Shown here one piece after another: positions 8,881 through 19,347 of a stretch of DNA of 64,000 nt (positions are counted from its first letter, which is position 1; each line of letters starts with the position of its first letter). Source of the DNA: Saprospiraceae bacterium (GTDB lineage: Bacteria; Bacteroidota; Bacteroidia; Chitinophagales; Saprospiraceae). The stretch lies in assembly GCA_013360405.1 (NCBI GenBank), contig JABWBR010000034.1, positions 1 through 64,000 of the forward strand. The letters are read 5' to 3'. The position numbers and the translations under genes were made by a program. The notes under the pieces were generated by a model. The model worked only from the letters and a program-made list of their open reading frames with translations, was not told where the DNA came from and searched no databases.

Positions 8881-11800
8881 TTACCGCATCAGCGTAACGT
8901 CGCCTTTAAATATTTGCGTCACACCGTCAATAAAGGTTACCTCGGCATAATACACGTATACGCCGGCATTGAGCGGCCGGCTTCTGAAATTGCCGTCCCA
9001 CCCATAAGCCGGATCGTTGGCCTGGAAGTTGTACGCCTGGTATAGCGATTCGCCCCAACGGGAGAAAACCAGAAAGGAGTTAATTTTTTGTACTTCCTGC
9101 CCGCCGAATACCATAAACACATCGTTTAGTCCGTCGTTATTGGGCGAAAATCCATTGGGAATGTAAATATCGCGTTGCTTTCGCACATAGAGGGTTAGTA
9201 TATCCTCTGTTTGGCAGCCGTTTTCATCCACTATGGTTATGCCGTAGGTGGTAGCCACCGTGGGTGATACGCGCACGCTGAGGCAATTCTCGCAATCAGC
9301 CTGCTCCGGGCGCCAGATAACCGTGTCGAGTTGCTCGGCGGGAATGTTGATAAGCGCCTGCAGCCAAATGCTGTCGCCAAGTTGTATGATGGTTTCGTTG
9401 CCTTCCAGATTGGTGATCAGCTCTACCTGCAAGGCATTGGGCTGGCTGACGTTGAGCAGCAATTCCGATTCGCAACCGGTGGCATCTCTAATTAGCAAAT
9501 TATACACACCAGGTGTCAGAGAGGAGAAAAACGACTGCGAAGTAAACGGCTGGTTGTTAAACGAATATTGGTAGGGCGCCAGTCCGCCAACCACGGAGTC
9601 TACCACAATAACCCCATCATTTGATGCAAAACAAGAAAGAGGAGTAGTGGTGATGTAGGGCGTCAGGAAGTTTACCCCCGATTGTACCACAACTGCATCA
9701 ATATCGCTGCAGCCTGTGGCCGTATTTATGACCGTTAGGGTGTAGCTATCTGCCTGGCCGGCAGTGGTTTGTGATAAATTGGGTGTAGTTGTCATCGCCC
9801 CGCCGGCAGAAGTCCACAGGTAAGTCAGGTTGTTGCCCTGGCTGGTGCCCGTGCCTCCCAGTGTCACTTCGTTTACCTGGCAGCTGAGTGTCTGGTCAGG
9901 GCCTGCATCGGCCACCGGGTTGGGGTTTATCAGGATTTGCACGATACTCGAACTATCGGCGCAGGGCGCTGCCGCATCCAGGAAATAGCGGAACCGGTAT
10001 ATTCCGGCAGCCTGTTGAGCCGCATAAAAGGTACCGTCGGCGGCATCAAATGCATTGCCGGTGGAGGCCGGCTGGGATATATCCTGCCAAACACCGCCCA
10101 TATCTTCGCCCATCAGTAAATCGGCCAGCACAAACAGCGAATCGGCGCCGCTGCAAAGCGCAGGGGAGGCCAATGCGAGACCTGCCGATAGAGGCCGGTT
10201 GAGCGTCACGGTCAGCGAGGGAGGCAGGGTAACCGCACAACCGGGCGCCGAAGCCGTAGAGGCGCCAATCACCGCAAAAGTTGAGGTTTGATCAATTAGG
10301 AAAGTGCTTACGCTACCCTGTGATATCCCCGTCAGGGTATCTGCCGTGCCATTTACACTCAAAATAACTTCAAAGGAGGTATTTCCGCCGGTACCCGACC
10401 AGTTGAGGGTGGCAGGCGTGCCTTCGCAGACGGCTGCCGGCGCGCTCCAGGCCAGGGAAAGGCTGGGACAAGGCAGCGTTGTGCACGACAAAGTGGAAGT
10501 CACATCGCTACACGATGTGCTGTCGAGTGCGGTGACAGAAAAAGTAAGCGTAGTGGAGGGCATGATGTTGTCAAAAACGACGCTGGTAGGGCTTGTCCAG
10601 TTGGGCGTATACCCCGCGGGCGCTACCAAATCGTATCCCGCCGCCAGGTCTATGTTGGGCCAGCTCAGGGTAATGCTGTTGAGCGTACTCGCGCAATTAA
10701 GCTGAGGCGCGTCGAGGGGGGCGTCTACGACGATGCTGTGCAGGGCTTGCGGCGATACACAGCCGTCTTCGCTTACCACCAGGCTGATATCGTAATTGCC
10801 GGCGTTGGGCCAGTTGACCTGGTGGGGGCCTGCCCCAGTGCCCGGCGTAGCTGTGCCACCGTCAAAATTCCAGGCGTACAAGGCGCCTGCGCCTGCGGTA
10901 CCGGTAAATGCGACAGTAGCCACGGAGTCGCTGCAGACGGATGCAGGCAGCGAGAAGTCGGCAACGGGCGTGAGAAATACGTCGATGGCCAGGCTATCGG
11001 TATATATACATATGGCTTCTTCATAAGTAACATACACCCAGTTTTGCATACCTGCCATGCCTGTATTGGGCGTCCACAAACCCTGGGAGGCATCGGTGAT
11101 GCCGCTGCCCGACCAGGTGAATGTGCCGCCGCCTCCGCTGCCTGTGAGCGTAGCCGACAAGTCTATGGTTTCGGGCGTATTGTCGATACATACCAATGCC
11201 GGCGGCGTAATATCGATGGTGATGGGGGGGCAAAGTCCGGCAGTGCAGGCTAACTGGGCTACGGTAGCCGGGCAAACGCCGTTGCCGAGAGCCGTCACGG
11301 CAATTTCCACCTGCGTACCCGGCGTTAAGCCGTTGAATACGTAACTGGTATCGCTTGTAGCGGCGCCCGAAGGGCCGTTGAGGACATCCACCATATAGGT
11401 GTCGGCCTGATCGACCTGCGGCCAGGAGAACGATACGGAAGTCAGGCCGGTAGTACAAGTCATAACCGGCGTAGAGAGCGGGGTACTGACGTTGACTTGT
11501 TGTGTGGCTTGCGCCGCTGCGCATCCGTTTTCTGTCAGATCGAGCGAAACGGTATGCGGGCCGTCTGTTGACCAACTCAGCTCGTAAGGCCCAACCCCGG
11601 AGCCGCTTTGCACGGTAGCTCCGTCAAAATCCCAGGTAAAGGAAGCCCCTGGGCCCGCGGTACCGGTGAAACTAACCTGTGCAGTACTATCCCGGCAAAT
11701 ATCCGGGGTAAGGGTAAAAGCCGCCACAGGTGTGGCAAAAACGTCGATGATCACAGAATCCGCAGCCGTACAAAGGCCATCGGAGTAATTGACGAAGATG

Positions 11801-14800
11801 GTATGCTGCCCTGCGCCCGCAGCTGCCGGCGACCAATCGGGGAGGGCAGGATCGATGATGCCGGGCCCCGACCAGGTCAGACTGCCACTGCCGGTTGTGA
11901 CGAGGGTGTAGGGCAAGCTAATGGTAGCCGTGGAAGTGCCCAAACAAACGGCAGGGATGGTCTGGAGATCCAGCGCAATGCTATCGCAGGATAAGGTCGT
12001 ACAGTCCTGGGGCTGAACACTGCCCGGACAGGCATTTTCGCTGATCGTAGTAAGCAGTATTTGTACCTGTTCTCCCGGCATCAATCCCATAATAGAAAAA
12101 CTGGTATCGGAAGTAATCTCGCCAAAAGGGCCCTGTGTAACGATCACAATATATGCCTGGGCATTGGCCACATTATTCCAGTAAAAATCAGTAGAAGTAA
12201 AAGAGGGGTCGCAAGCCAGCACGGGAATATCAATGGGCGGGTCAACCTGGATTCCTTGCACGGAAAGGGTAGACTGGCACCCGTTTTCTTCTACGCGTAG
12301 CCGTAGCAGGCGCACGCCGGCAGTCGGCCAGGATACCATATACGGGCCCTGCCCGCTTCCGCTGTGCACAATCCCGTCGGCAAAATCCCAGGTGTAAATG
12401 GCGGCCGGCGATGCCGAACCGGTATAGGTAATGGCAATCGTATCGAGCAGGCAGATCGTATCCTGGGCGATAAACGAAGCCGTCGGCCTGGGGAATACGT
12501 CAATGCCGGTATTGGCCGTATAGGTGCAATTGTTTTCGGTATAAGTATAGGTGATAATATTAGTGCCGGTATTGGCTTGTAAGGGGGAGAACAAGCCTGT
12601 GGCCGTATTGATGATGCCCGGACCCGCCCAAATACCTGTGCCGTTGCCGCTGCCGCCGCTTGTAGCTGCCTGAAGCGTAATATTGGCCTGGTTGGGCACC
12701 GTACAAATCAAATCGGGGGCGGTGAGCGTGATGTCCACAATGGGGCAATCGGCGGCGATACAGGTGCGTTCGACAATCACATCAGGGCACGGACCGCCTG
12801 TTGATGCGACAAGTGCAATAGTCACCGAATCGCCGGGAGTTAGCCCGGTAAATGCAAAACTCGTATCGCTGTCCATCATCCCGCCGGGGCCCTGTAAGAT
12901 GTTTACCGTGTATCCTTGCACACCCGGATCGTCGGGCCAATAAAAAGTGATTGTGCTACTGGTGGTTTGGCAATTAATAGCCGGTGGTGTGAGTGGGGCA
13001 ACCACTTGAATATCGTGGGTGGTGTCTGCTTCACAAACGCCCTGTGTAACCGTGAGGGCAATAGTGCGCATACCGCTGCTCGCCCAGATAATCTGGTAAG
13101 GTCCGGCGCTGCTTCCTGCGGCTATGGCGCCGCCGTCAAATTGCCAGCTATACACGGCGCTTGTATCGGCTATTCCTGAAAAGGAGATCGTGGCGGTGTC
13201 GCCTACACAAACGGTGGTATCTCCCTGGATAGTTACAAATGGAGGGTTTTGAACGATAATTAGTATAGTATCGAAACTGGCACAGTCGTTTACTTCGTAA
13301 TCGTACCGCACCAGGTGGGCGCCGGGGCCGGCCAGGGCCGGACTAAATATACCTTCAACCGTATCGGTAATGCCCGGACCGCTCCAGGCGCCTATGCCGG
13401 TTGTATCTGATAGATTTACGGTGAGAGGTATGTCTGCTGCCGCGTTATCGTTGCACAGCGGCGCTACGGGGTCGATAGTCACCACGGCAGGAATGCAAAG
13501 CGTAGTGGTGCAACTTATCGAGCCGCTGAAGACGCTGTTGCAGCCGTTGGCGCCCAGGCTTTGCACCTGGTATTGCACCGTCTCGCCGGGCATAAGTCCG
13601 GTCGATGTGTATGTAGTGCCGGTCACCGTAACTTGCTGGGTATTATTAATATTTACGATATAAGAACTAGCGCCGGCCACTGCCGGCCAGTTAATTGTAA
13701 TGGCAGATTCCGTGACCTGTCCGCAGGTGGGTTGGGGCACGGCGGGTGGGGCATTTACAGTAATAGGCTGGGTGATAGTAGCCCCACAGGGTGCGCTGCC
13801 CACGGTATAACTCACATTAAAGGTACCTGCTCCCAGCGTGGCGGGGTTAAACATAGTGGCTATCGTGCCGTTGATTCGCCAGGTACCTCCGCTTAACGCG
13901 CCGGGGCTGAGCAGCGTATTGAGGTTGAATGCCGGCGAAGTTGTGCAAAGGGATGGGGGAGGCGTCCAGTTGGCATTGGGTAGCGGATTGATTTCAATAG
14001 TTTGGGTGTAGTTATTAATACAGGGGAAAGTGCCCACCGTATACGTCACCACATGAGGGCCCACGCCTAACACAGCGGGATTAAAAATAGTAGCTGGCGC
14101 GCCGTTAACCGTCCAGGTTCCGCCTGTTTGCGAACCGGGCAGCAGCATCGTATTCAGGTTAAAGACGGGAGAGCCTATGCACAAATTGGGGGGTGGCGCC
14201 CAGGTGGCTACGGGCAGGGGTAACACCACGATAAAATGGGTTTCCTGGTCGGAGCAAGGGGATTGGGTCACGCTATACGTAACCGTATGCGCGCCGGGGC
14301 CCCATTGCCCTGGGTCGAATACATTGGTAGGAAAACCGTTGATAGTCCAGATGCCGCCCGGGGTAGAGCCGGGATTGAGCAGCGAATTGAGCAAAATGGG
14401 TTGTGATTGTACGCACAGGTTAGTGGGGGCCGTCCAGGCGGCATTCAGGTTCACCACATTTACGGTTACCGTATTGACCGCCGTGCAGACCTCGCCCAGG
14501 AACAAATCGTCGATGGCGAAGTCGTTGCCGCTTAGCGCCGTATTTTGGTTAACAATACAAATCTCCACGGAAGAAGCGCCCCCCGAGTTCCAGATCTGGC
14601 TGAATTGCTGCCATTGGCAGGTAGTGGCGGGCGGGCTGAAAATGCCGCCGACGATGGCGCCGTTGAATGAAAACTGCAATTGTGCCGGCGAGGTGCTGAT
14701 CACCGAGGCGACCCATGCGCTAAAAGCGTAATTCGTAAAGGGAATTACGTTAATCGTTTGGCACAACACATCCTGATTGGGCACGCCTGCGCCGTTTACC

Positions 14801-15315
14801 ACCAGCATATTGCCGCCGCCGGTATGGTCGGTGCAATTGGCAAAGTTGTTGTGGGTAAGGCTGGCATTGGTCGATACGGCATATTGACCCTCAAAGGACA
14901 ACAAGCCGAAGGGACCGCCGGTGCCGGGAATATAATCGCTGGTAAAACCTCCGAAACCCGCATTGAAATTGCCGTTTGCGATCAGGTTCATGTTGGAGGT
15001 GCCCGAAACGTTGACGGTAAACGTGGTAGTTTGGTTGACCACGGCTGTGGTATTCAAACTATTTGGATTAGCCACGCCGGTGGTGGGCGTCCACATCACC
15101 TGCGTGACCATTCCTCCCTGCACGATGGCATTGAGGTTGACCGTTTGGCCGGGCATACAGATCGTACTGGGATTTGCTTGGGCTGTAACAGACAAATTAC
15201 ATGCCAGTGGTGTGGGCGATGCGGTGTAGGGCGGATCTTTAGGCAATTGCCCCGGGTTAGAAATTAGCCACCCCACCACAAGCGACTGCAGTAATGCTGT
15301 CAAATTTGTAGTCAT
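8881..15315 (-). CDS. Giant T9SS type B secreted protein with FN3/Ig/PKD module array
   Basis: The protein has 2144 residues. The N-terminus (MTTNLTALLQSLVVGWL) is a plausible signal peptide. A jelly-roll, carbohydrate-binding-like domain follows at about residues 100-290 (LIANGNFNAGFGGFTSDY ... GNDFAIDDLFLGEVC), then three ~80-residue units of the form NLCxxSPxFNLNTLL...GGTWxING. From about 525 to 1620 there are five fibronectin-III-like units (for example SITLSWPNIDLAAGYDL) alternating with an Ig-like unit and a PKD-like unit, giving about four copies of a three-domain module. The tail has an Ig/PKD unit near 1798, an SprB-like repeat near 1892 and the CHU_C sorting domain from about 2048 (IYIPNGFSPNNDGLNDVF). 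Both ends are collinear with the 789-residue neighbour, so this looks like an expanded paralogue. Confidence 0.88.
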   Translation of the reverse strand: MTTNLTALLQSLVVGWLISNPGQLPKDPPYTASPTPLACNLSVTAQANPSTICMPGQTVNLNAIVQGGMVTQVMWTPTTGVANPNSLNTTAVVNQTTTFTVNVSGTSNMNLIANGNFNAGFGGFTSDYIPGTGGPFGLLSFEGQYAVSTNASLTHNNFANCTDHTGGGNMLVVNGAGVPNQDVLCQTINVIPFTNYAFSAWVASVISTSPAQLQFSFNGAIVGGIFSPPATTCQWQQFSQIWNSGGASSVEICIVNQNTALSGNDFAIDDLFLGEVCTAVNTVTVNVVNLNAAWTAPTNLCVQSQPILLNSLLNPGSTPGGIWTINGFPTNVFDPGQWGPGAHTVTYSVTQSPCSDQETHFIVVLPLPVATWAPPPNLCIGSPVFNLNTMLLPGSQTGGTWTVNGAPATIFNPAVLGVGPHVVTYTVGTFPCINNYTQTIEINPLPNANWTPPPSLCTTSPAFNLNTLLSPGALSGGTWRINGTIATMFNPATLGAGTFNVSYTVGSAPCGATITQPITVNAPPAVPQPTCGQVTESAITINWPAVAGASSYIVNINNTQQVTVTGTTYTSTGLMPGETVQYQVQSLGANGCNSVFSGSISCTTTLCIPAVVTIDPVAPLCNDNAAADIPLTVNLSDTTGIGAWSGPGITDTVEGIFSPALAGPGAHLVRYDYEVNDCASFDTILIIVQNPPFVTIQGDTTVCVGDTATISFSGIADTSAVYSWQFDGGAIAAGSSAGPYQIIWASSGMRTIALTVTQGVCEADTTHDIQVVAPLTPPAINCQTTSSTITFYWPDDPGVQGYTVNILQGPGGMMDSDTSFAFTGLTPGDSVTIALVASTGGPCPDVIVERTCIAADCPIVDITLTAPDLICTVPNQANITLQAATSGGSGNGTGIWAGPGIINTATGLFSPLQANTGTNIITYTYTENNCTYTANTGIDVFPRPTASFIAQDTICLLDTIAITYTGSASPAAIYTWDFADGIVHSGSGQGPYMVSWPTAGVRLLRLRVEENGCQSTLSVQGIQVDPPIDIPVLACDPSFTSTDFYWNNVANAQAYIVIVTQGPFGEITSDTSFSIMGLMPGEQVQILLTTISENACPGSVQPQDCTTLSCDSIALDLQTIPAVCLGTSTATISLPYTLVTTGSGSLTWSGPGIIDPALPDWSPAAAGAGQHTIFVNYSDGLCTAADSVIIDVFATPVAAFTLTPDICRDSTAQVSFTGTAGPGASFTWDFDGATVQSGSGVGPYELSWSTDGPHTVSLDLTENGCAAAQATQQVNVSTPLSTPVMTCTTGLTSVSFSWPQVDQADTYMVDVLNGPSGAATSDTSYVFNGLTPGTQVEIAVTALGNGVCPATVAQLACTAGLCPPITIDITPPALVCIDNTPETIDLSATLTGSGGGGTFTWSGSGITDASQGLWTPNTGMAGMQNWVYVTYEEAICIYTDSLAIDVFLTPVADFSLPASVCSDSVATVAFTGTAGAGALYAWNFDGGTATPGTGAGPHQVNWPNAGNYDISLVVSEDGCVSPQALHSIVVDAPLDAPQLNCASTLNSITLSWPNIDLAAGYDLVAPAGYTPNWTSPTSVVFDNIMPSTTLTFSVTALDSTSCSDVTSTLSCTTLPCPSLSLAWSAPAAVCEGTPATLNWSGTGGNTSFEVILSVNGTADTLTGISQGSVSTFLIDQTSTFAVIGASTASAPGCAVTLPPSLTVTLNRPLSAGLALASPALCSGADSLFVLADLLMGEDMGGVWQDISQPASTGNAFDAADGTFYAAQQAAGIYRFRYFLDAAAPCADSSSIVQILINPNPVADAGPDQTLSCQVNEVTLGGTGTSQGNNLTYLWTSAGGAMTTTPNLSQTTAGQADSYTLTVINTATGCSDIDAVVVQSGVNFLTPYITTTPLSCFASNDGVIVVDSVVGGLAPYQYSFNNQPFTSQSFFSSLTPGVYNLLIRDATGCESELLLNVSQPNALQVELITNLEGNETIIQLGDSIWLQALINIPAEQLDTVIWRPEQADCENCLSVRVSPTVATTYGITIVDENGCQTEDILTLYVRKQRDIYIPNGFSPNNDGLNDVFMVFGGQEVQKINSFLVFSRWGESLYQAYNFQANDPAYGWDGNFRSRPLNAGVYVYYAEVTFIDGVTQIFKGDVTLMR

Positions 15316-15535
15316 GTGTAGGTAATATTAAAATGTCAATATGAGCTGTCGGTTCCTCCCTGTTTAGGTCCCATTTGGGGGGGCGATGTGTCGGGACATA
15401 AGGATGTGTAGAAAGCGCCTTCCAAGTAACCCTTACAAGGTAAGGAATAGCTCGCAAGGCGCCTTCTTAAAAAAATCACCAGAAAGATAGTGATTCCCTG
15501 CTTTTAATAATCAACTTAAAAGTTAAAGATCACAA

Positions 15536-17905
15536 TTAACGCAATAACGACACTTCTCCCGATTGAATAATGCGTTCGCCGTCTTCCATTTCGATTTCGG
15601 CAACATAGACATACAGGCCAGAGGGAGCCTTTCTGCCATTGATTTCGCCGTTCCAGCCCGCGTCGGCAGTATTGATGGGCAAGGTGGTTGTTTTATATAC
15701 CAATGCGCCCCAGCGGTCGTGGACGCTGAGGTAGTTGACTTGTCTTACGCCGGCGCCGATAAAGAGGGTAAACGTGTCGTTGATGCCGTCGGCATTGGGA
15801 CTAAAAGCATTTGGCGCATAGATGCGATAGCGTTTGATTACCTGGATAGTAATTTGGGCGGAAGCCGAACAACCATTCAGGTCAAAAGCGGTGACGGTGT
15901 ATGTTGTGGCGGTATCGGGCGATACGAAGGCGTTGTCGCAACCAAAACAACCCGGCAATGCAGGCGTCCAGATCAGCGTATCCACCTGATCGGCGGGCAA
16001 ACTGACCACTGCGCGGATGCGGATACTATCTCCCAAAGTGACCGAAGGCACTTGCTGATTGCCGTCGGCGCTGATCGCCACACTGATTTGAGAGGGGGCA
16101 TCCAGCGTAAACTGGAGCGTAGTATCGCAGCCGAAAGCATCCATCACAGCAATCGAGTAATCGCCGGGCGTGAGGCCGCCAAACAGGGTTTCTGCCTGGA
16201 AGGCGCCGCCGTTGATGGCATAGGTATAGGGCATTGTACCGCCGCTGACGGGGCCCACGGTAATCGTACCCCTGTCGGGTTTGTCGCAGGTGACGGGCGT
16301 AACGGTGGCGGATGCGCTGATCGAAGCGATATTGGAGGTCACTACCACCTCATCGGTTGAGCTGCAGCCGTTATTGGGGTCTACTACGGTAAGCGTATAC
16401 GTATCGCCTTGTGTGGCATTAGTTGTCGAGTTCTCAGGATCTGCTACCGTGCTGCCGCCGAGGGCTGTCCAAGTGTATTTCATACCCGGCGTGGTATTGG
16501 GGCCGCCGAGGCTAGCCGTGTTCATGGTGCAGTCGATGGTCGCATCGGCGCCGGCGTCGGCGGTGGGGGTGGCATTGATTTCCACTTCGACTTCCACGGT
16601 GGCGTCGGGGCACACGGTTTGCCCTGATACCGTGTAGGTAAACGCATACACACCCGGCGACTGGCCTGCGGCGTTGAAGGCGCCGGTAGCGGCGTTAAAG
16701 GCCCCGCCGGTAGAAGGCGTGGCGGAGGTTTCCGACCAGACACCACCGGGGTCGGCGCCGGTCAGGAGCGTGCCGAGTTGTACGTTGGCGGCATCGATGC
16801 TGCAAAAAGCCAGCAGAGGTTCGGCTGTGCCGGCGTTGGGTGCTGCGGCGATATTGATGGTTTGAACGCTCTCATCGCTACAGGGGCCTTGGGTAACGGC
16901 ATAACGCACGGAATGGGCGCCGACGGAAAGAGTAGCTGGATTAAAAGTAGTGGCGGTTGTGCCGTCGATGGTCCAGGTACCCCCTAATGTCGCATCTGTC
17001 GTCAGCAGTGTATTTAGCACAAGCGGACTCCCACTGCTGCACAAAGCGGTGGGTGAATTCCAGGAAGCGTTGAGGTCGGCCACGGTCACCGTCAGCTCAT
17101 CGGTAGCCACGCATATCTTTTGGAGGGTGATATCGTCGAGGGCAAAGTCGTTGCCGGCGGGGGTAAAATTGACATTGCGCACGCAAATTTCCACACTGGT
17201 AGCAGTGGCTGAATTCCAGGTGGCGGTAAATTGGGTCCAGTTGCAGGTAGTAGGCGAAGCGTTAAAAATATTGCCCAGTAAAGTGCCGTTGGCCGAAAAC
17301 TGTAGTTTCGCCGGATTTTGGCTCACCACCGAGGTAGCCCAGGCGCCGAACTGGTACTCCGTATTGGCTTCTACCGTCACCGTTTGGCACCACACCGCCG
17401 AAGCGGTTCCGGAGGCGTTCACCACCATCATATAATTATTGCCGGGGCTGTGGTCGTCGCAATCGGCGAATTGGTTGTGGGTAGTACCCGAATTGATGGC
17501 CAGCGCGTATTGTCCTTCGTTGCTGAGCAATCCTACGCCGCCACCCGTGCCGTAAATATAGTCGCTATCGAACGACACCGTATCAAACACGGCAAAATCG
17601 CCGTTGACGATCAGGTTGGTAGGAGAGAGGCTACGCACGCTGAGTTGATAGGTAGTAGTGGCGTTGACCGTAGCATTGGTATTGAGACTGGCCGGGTTGA
17701 CCACGCCCGTGTTGGGCGTCCAGGCCGAAGTCAGATAAGTGCCCGTCACCGTGCCGCTCAGGCTCACGGTTGCGCCCGGTGCGCACACGATGGCATCGGC
17801 GCCGGCGTTGGCGGTAGTGTTACAAACCTGTGCGCCAAGCATATTTGCCCAGAGCATGGCACATACGATGCCGGAAAAGGCGAAAAACGAAAGTCGCTTC
17901 TTCAT
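15536..17905 (-). CDS. T9SS type B secreted protein, short paralogue of the 2144-residue adhesin
   Basis: This 789-residue protein has a clear signal peptide (MKKRLSFFAFSGIVCAMLWA, cleavage near residue 25). It also has a carbohydrate-binding-like domain at about 95-270 (NLIVNGDFAVFDTVSFDSDY ... GNDFALDDITLQKIC), one NSPTALCSSGSP... unit, a PKD/Ig-like unit (ADAGADATIDC), an SprB-like repeat (PVTCDKPDRGTITVGPVSGG) and a C-terminal CHU_C type B sorting domain from about 695 (IYAPNAFSPNADGINDTF). Domain order matches the two ends of the neighbouring 2144-residue protein without the central FN3/PKD array. The product is expected to be surface-attached or released; binding to a glycan or matrix is inferred from domain type only. 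Confidence 0.9.
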   Translation of the reverse strand: MKKRLSFFAFSGIVCAMLWANMLGAQVCNTTANAGADAIVCAPGATVSLSGTVTGTYLTSAWTPNTGVVNPASLNTNATVNATTTYQLSVRSLSPTNLIVNGDFAVFDTVSFDSDYIYGTGGGVGLLSNEGQYALAINSGTTHNQFADCDDHSPGNNYMMVVNASGTASAVWCQTVTVEANTEYQFGAWATSVVSQNPAKLQFSANGTLLGNIFNASPTTCNWTQFTATWNSATATSVEICVRNVNFTPAGNDFALDDITLQKICVATDELTVTVADLNASWNSPTALCSSGSPLVLNTLLTTDATLGGTWTIDGTTATTFNPATLSVGAHSVRYAVTQGPCSDESVQTINIAAAPNAGTAEPLLAFCSIDAANVQLGTLLTGADPGGVWSETSATPSTGGAFNAATGAFNAAGQSPGVYAFTYTVSGQTVCPDATVEVEVEINATPTADAGADATIDCTMNTASLGGPNTTPGMKYTWTALGGSTVADPENSTTNATQGDTYTLTVVDPNNGCSSTDEVVVTSNIASISASATVTPVTCDKPDRGTITVGPVSGGTMPYTYAINGGAFQAETLFGGLTPGDYSIAVMDAFGCDTTLQFTLDAPSQISVAISADGNQQVPSVTLGDSIRIRAVVSLPADQVDTLIWTPALPGCFGCDNAFVSPDTATTYTVTAFDLNGCSASAQITIQVIKRYRIYAPNAFSPNADGINDTFTLFIGAGVRQVNYLSVHDRWGALVYKTTTLPINTADAGWNGEINGRKAPSGLYVYVAEIEMEDGERIIQSGEVSLLR

Positions 17906-17976
17906 AGTTATTGAGCTGAGTTAAGGGTTATTCCCACTCTGGCCGTCCTTATTTTTTACAAGACTGATTTGGAATT

Positions 17977-17984
17977 CAAAGGTA
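17977..17984 (-). promoter_or_regulatory. Candidate -7 element TACCTTTG upstream of the 789-residue gene
   Basis: On the minus strand TACCTTTG matches the Bacteroidota -7 consensus TAnnTTTG, about 72 bp before the start codon at 17905. No TTG is present at the usual -33 spacing, so the call is partial. The rest of the 290-bp gap up to 18195 shows only a TGTGCTGA octamer pair near 18001 and no gene. Confidence 0.45.
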
Positions 17985-18195
17985 GAAAAAAAGATGGTAA
18001 TGTGCTGATGTGCTGATTTGAAAACCTTGCTGGCGCTTTCGGTGATCAATTTTTTACCAGGACGTGGGGGATGATGAAGGATGGGAAGGATGGTTTTTTT
18101 TACCTTGTTCGGCTGGGGGGCTGAATCACCATTACGCGGATTTTTTGGATTATTCGGATTGAATTCCTGTTATCATGCCTTGCTCAAAGAACCGT

Positions 18196-19125
18196 TCAAT
18201 TCCAGAATTCCTCCTGTTCCCAATTATTAGGAAAACCCATGGCTGAAGGGTGAATAGAAGGGTATTTCACAAGCATATTATTAAATCGCTCTTTAAATGT
18301 ATGGTGAGGGTTGACGGTATTTAACAGATAAGTGATCATTGCTAAAATAAAATAAGTCCTGTTATTGAGATAGTTAGGAGCTTGACTTGGCTTGGAACTT
18401 GCTAACGTAGTGACGCTGATCCACTGATTTGAGGGAGAATGGGGTATTCTTGGCGAAATGCGCAATATTTTATTCCACAACCGTGAGTGATGGGCACAGA
18501 TATTCCGGATGTATACAATGCTATGCAGCCAGGATTCGAAAGTATTGGTATCTAGGCCGAAGTAACCAGCTATAGTTCTTTTATCTCTGTTGGTATTCAA
18601 CAGTTTATATAATTTTGACAATACACCGAAAGAGGTAAGTTCAAGCATCATCCAACTGGGAGGGAGTGGGCCGGCATATTTGTGCTTGAATTGTACAATA
18701 AATACTTCGTCGGATCGATTAAATTCTTCCCTGATTTTGCCAAGCGTCTTATTATATTCTCTCTCGTTTGAAAATAAGGCAGGATTTGAATACCAAAAAG
18801 GCCCGTAACTATGTGAAAGCGTGTAAACCATTTTTGCGCGGATAGCAATCTCAATTTTTTCTAACTCTCCGGCAATCAGTTTTCGCAATTCCCGATCGAA
18901 ACAATACAAGTCAAATGCCTGATCAAACGAGACGCCATGTTTAAAACGGTGGCTAACTTTGGGAGGCTCTAGTAATGGGTACCAATACCCGCTTAACCGA
19001 TAATAACTGATAGTCTCCAGTAAATGAAGCGCCTTGGCATGATTGCCTATCGCCAGCCCACGGCGCTCAAGCTGCAACAATTGTTCGGCATAGGTTAACG
19101 CCGGTTTTTGATAAGGAGTCTTCAT
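18196..19125 (-). CDS. Abi_2 family (AbiD/AbiF-like) abortive-infection protein
   Basis: The 309-residue protein matches the Abi_2 family pattern: an N-terminal KPALTYAEQLLQLERRGL, then YYRLSGYWYPLL, FDQAFDLYCFDRELRKLI with EKIEIAIRAKM, and a later region with SIVYIRNICAHHSRLWN. The RNxCAHHxR segment resembles a HEPN-type RxxxxH site, so an RNase activity that aborts phage infection is plausible by family analogy. The ATG at 19125 is chosen because the upstream extension is not family-like and because a strong promoter lies just beyond it. The gene stands alone, between adhesin genes and the copper operon, with no partner antitoxin visible. Confidence 0.8.
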   Translation of the reverse strand: MKTPYQKPALTYAEQLLQLERRGLAIGNHAKALHLLETISYYRLSGYWYPLLEPPKVSHRFKHGVSFDQAFDLYCFDRELRKLIAGELEKIEIAIRAKMVYTLSHSYGPFWYSNPALFSNEREYNKTLGKIREEFNRSDEVFIVQFKHKYAGPLPPSWMMLELTSFGVLSKLYKLLNTNRDKRTIAGYFGLDTNTFESWLHSIVYIRNICAHHSRLWNKILRISPRIPHSPSNQWISVTTLASSKPSQAPNYLNNRTYFILAMITYLLNTVNPHHTFKERFNNMLVKYPSIHPSAMGFPNNWEQEEFWN

Positions 19126-19198
19126 TGGTTGTATATAAAAAAAGAAAGCCCACCCTGAGCGCCCTGATCTTACGGGAAGGGGGGTGAGCATGTTGATG

Positions 19199-19229
19199 CA
19201 AAGATAATGTTATTCTTAGCGTAAAACAA
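19199..19229 (-). promoter_or_regulatory. Promoter TTG-N20-TATCTTTG for the Abi_2 gene
   Basis: On the minus strand a TTG (29-27 of the 19200s, at 19227-19229) is separated by exactly 20 bp from TATCTTTG (19199-19206), matching the Bacteroidota primary-sigma consensus. The start codon is about 73 bp downstream. Confidence 0.65.
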
Positions 19230-19347
19230 TTATTGGGGCATATTTTTTCCTAATCGTCATCTTCCCAGTTGTTTCGAAGTTCCTACTAACTGGGGCACTC
19301 CGAGGCATATCTTTTGCTTTCGGGACCAATTTCAACCAGGATATGGG

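Noticed and set aside
15420-15470. GGCGCC-containing hairpin after the 789-residue gene as a terminator
   Set aside because: The pairing is imperfect and short stems compete; it is not strong enough to list as a terminator.
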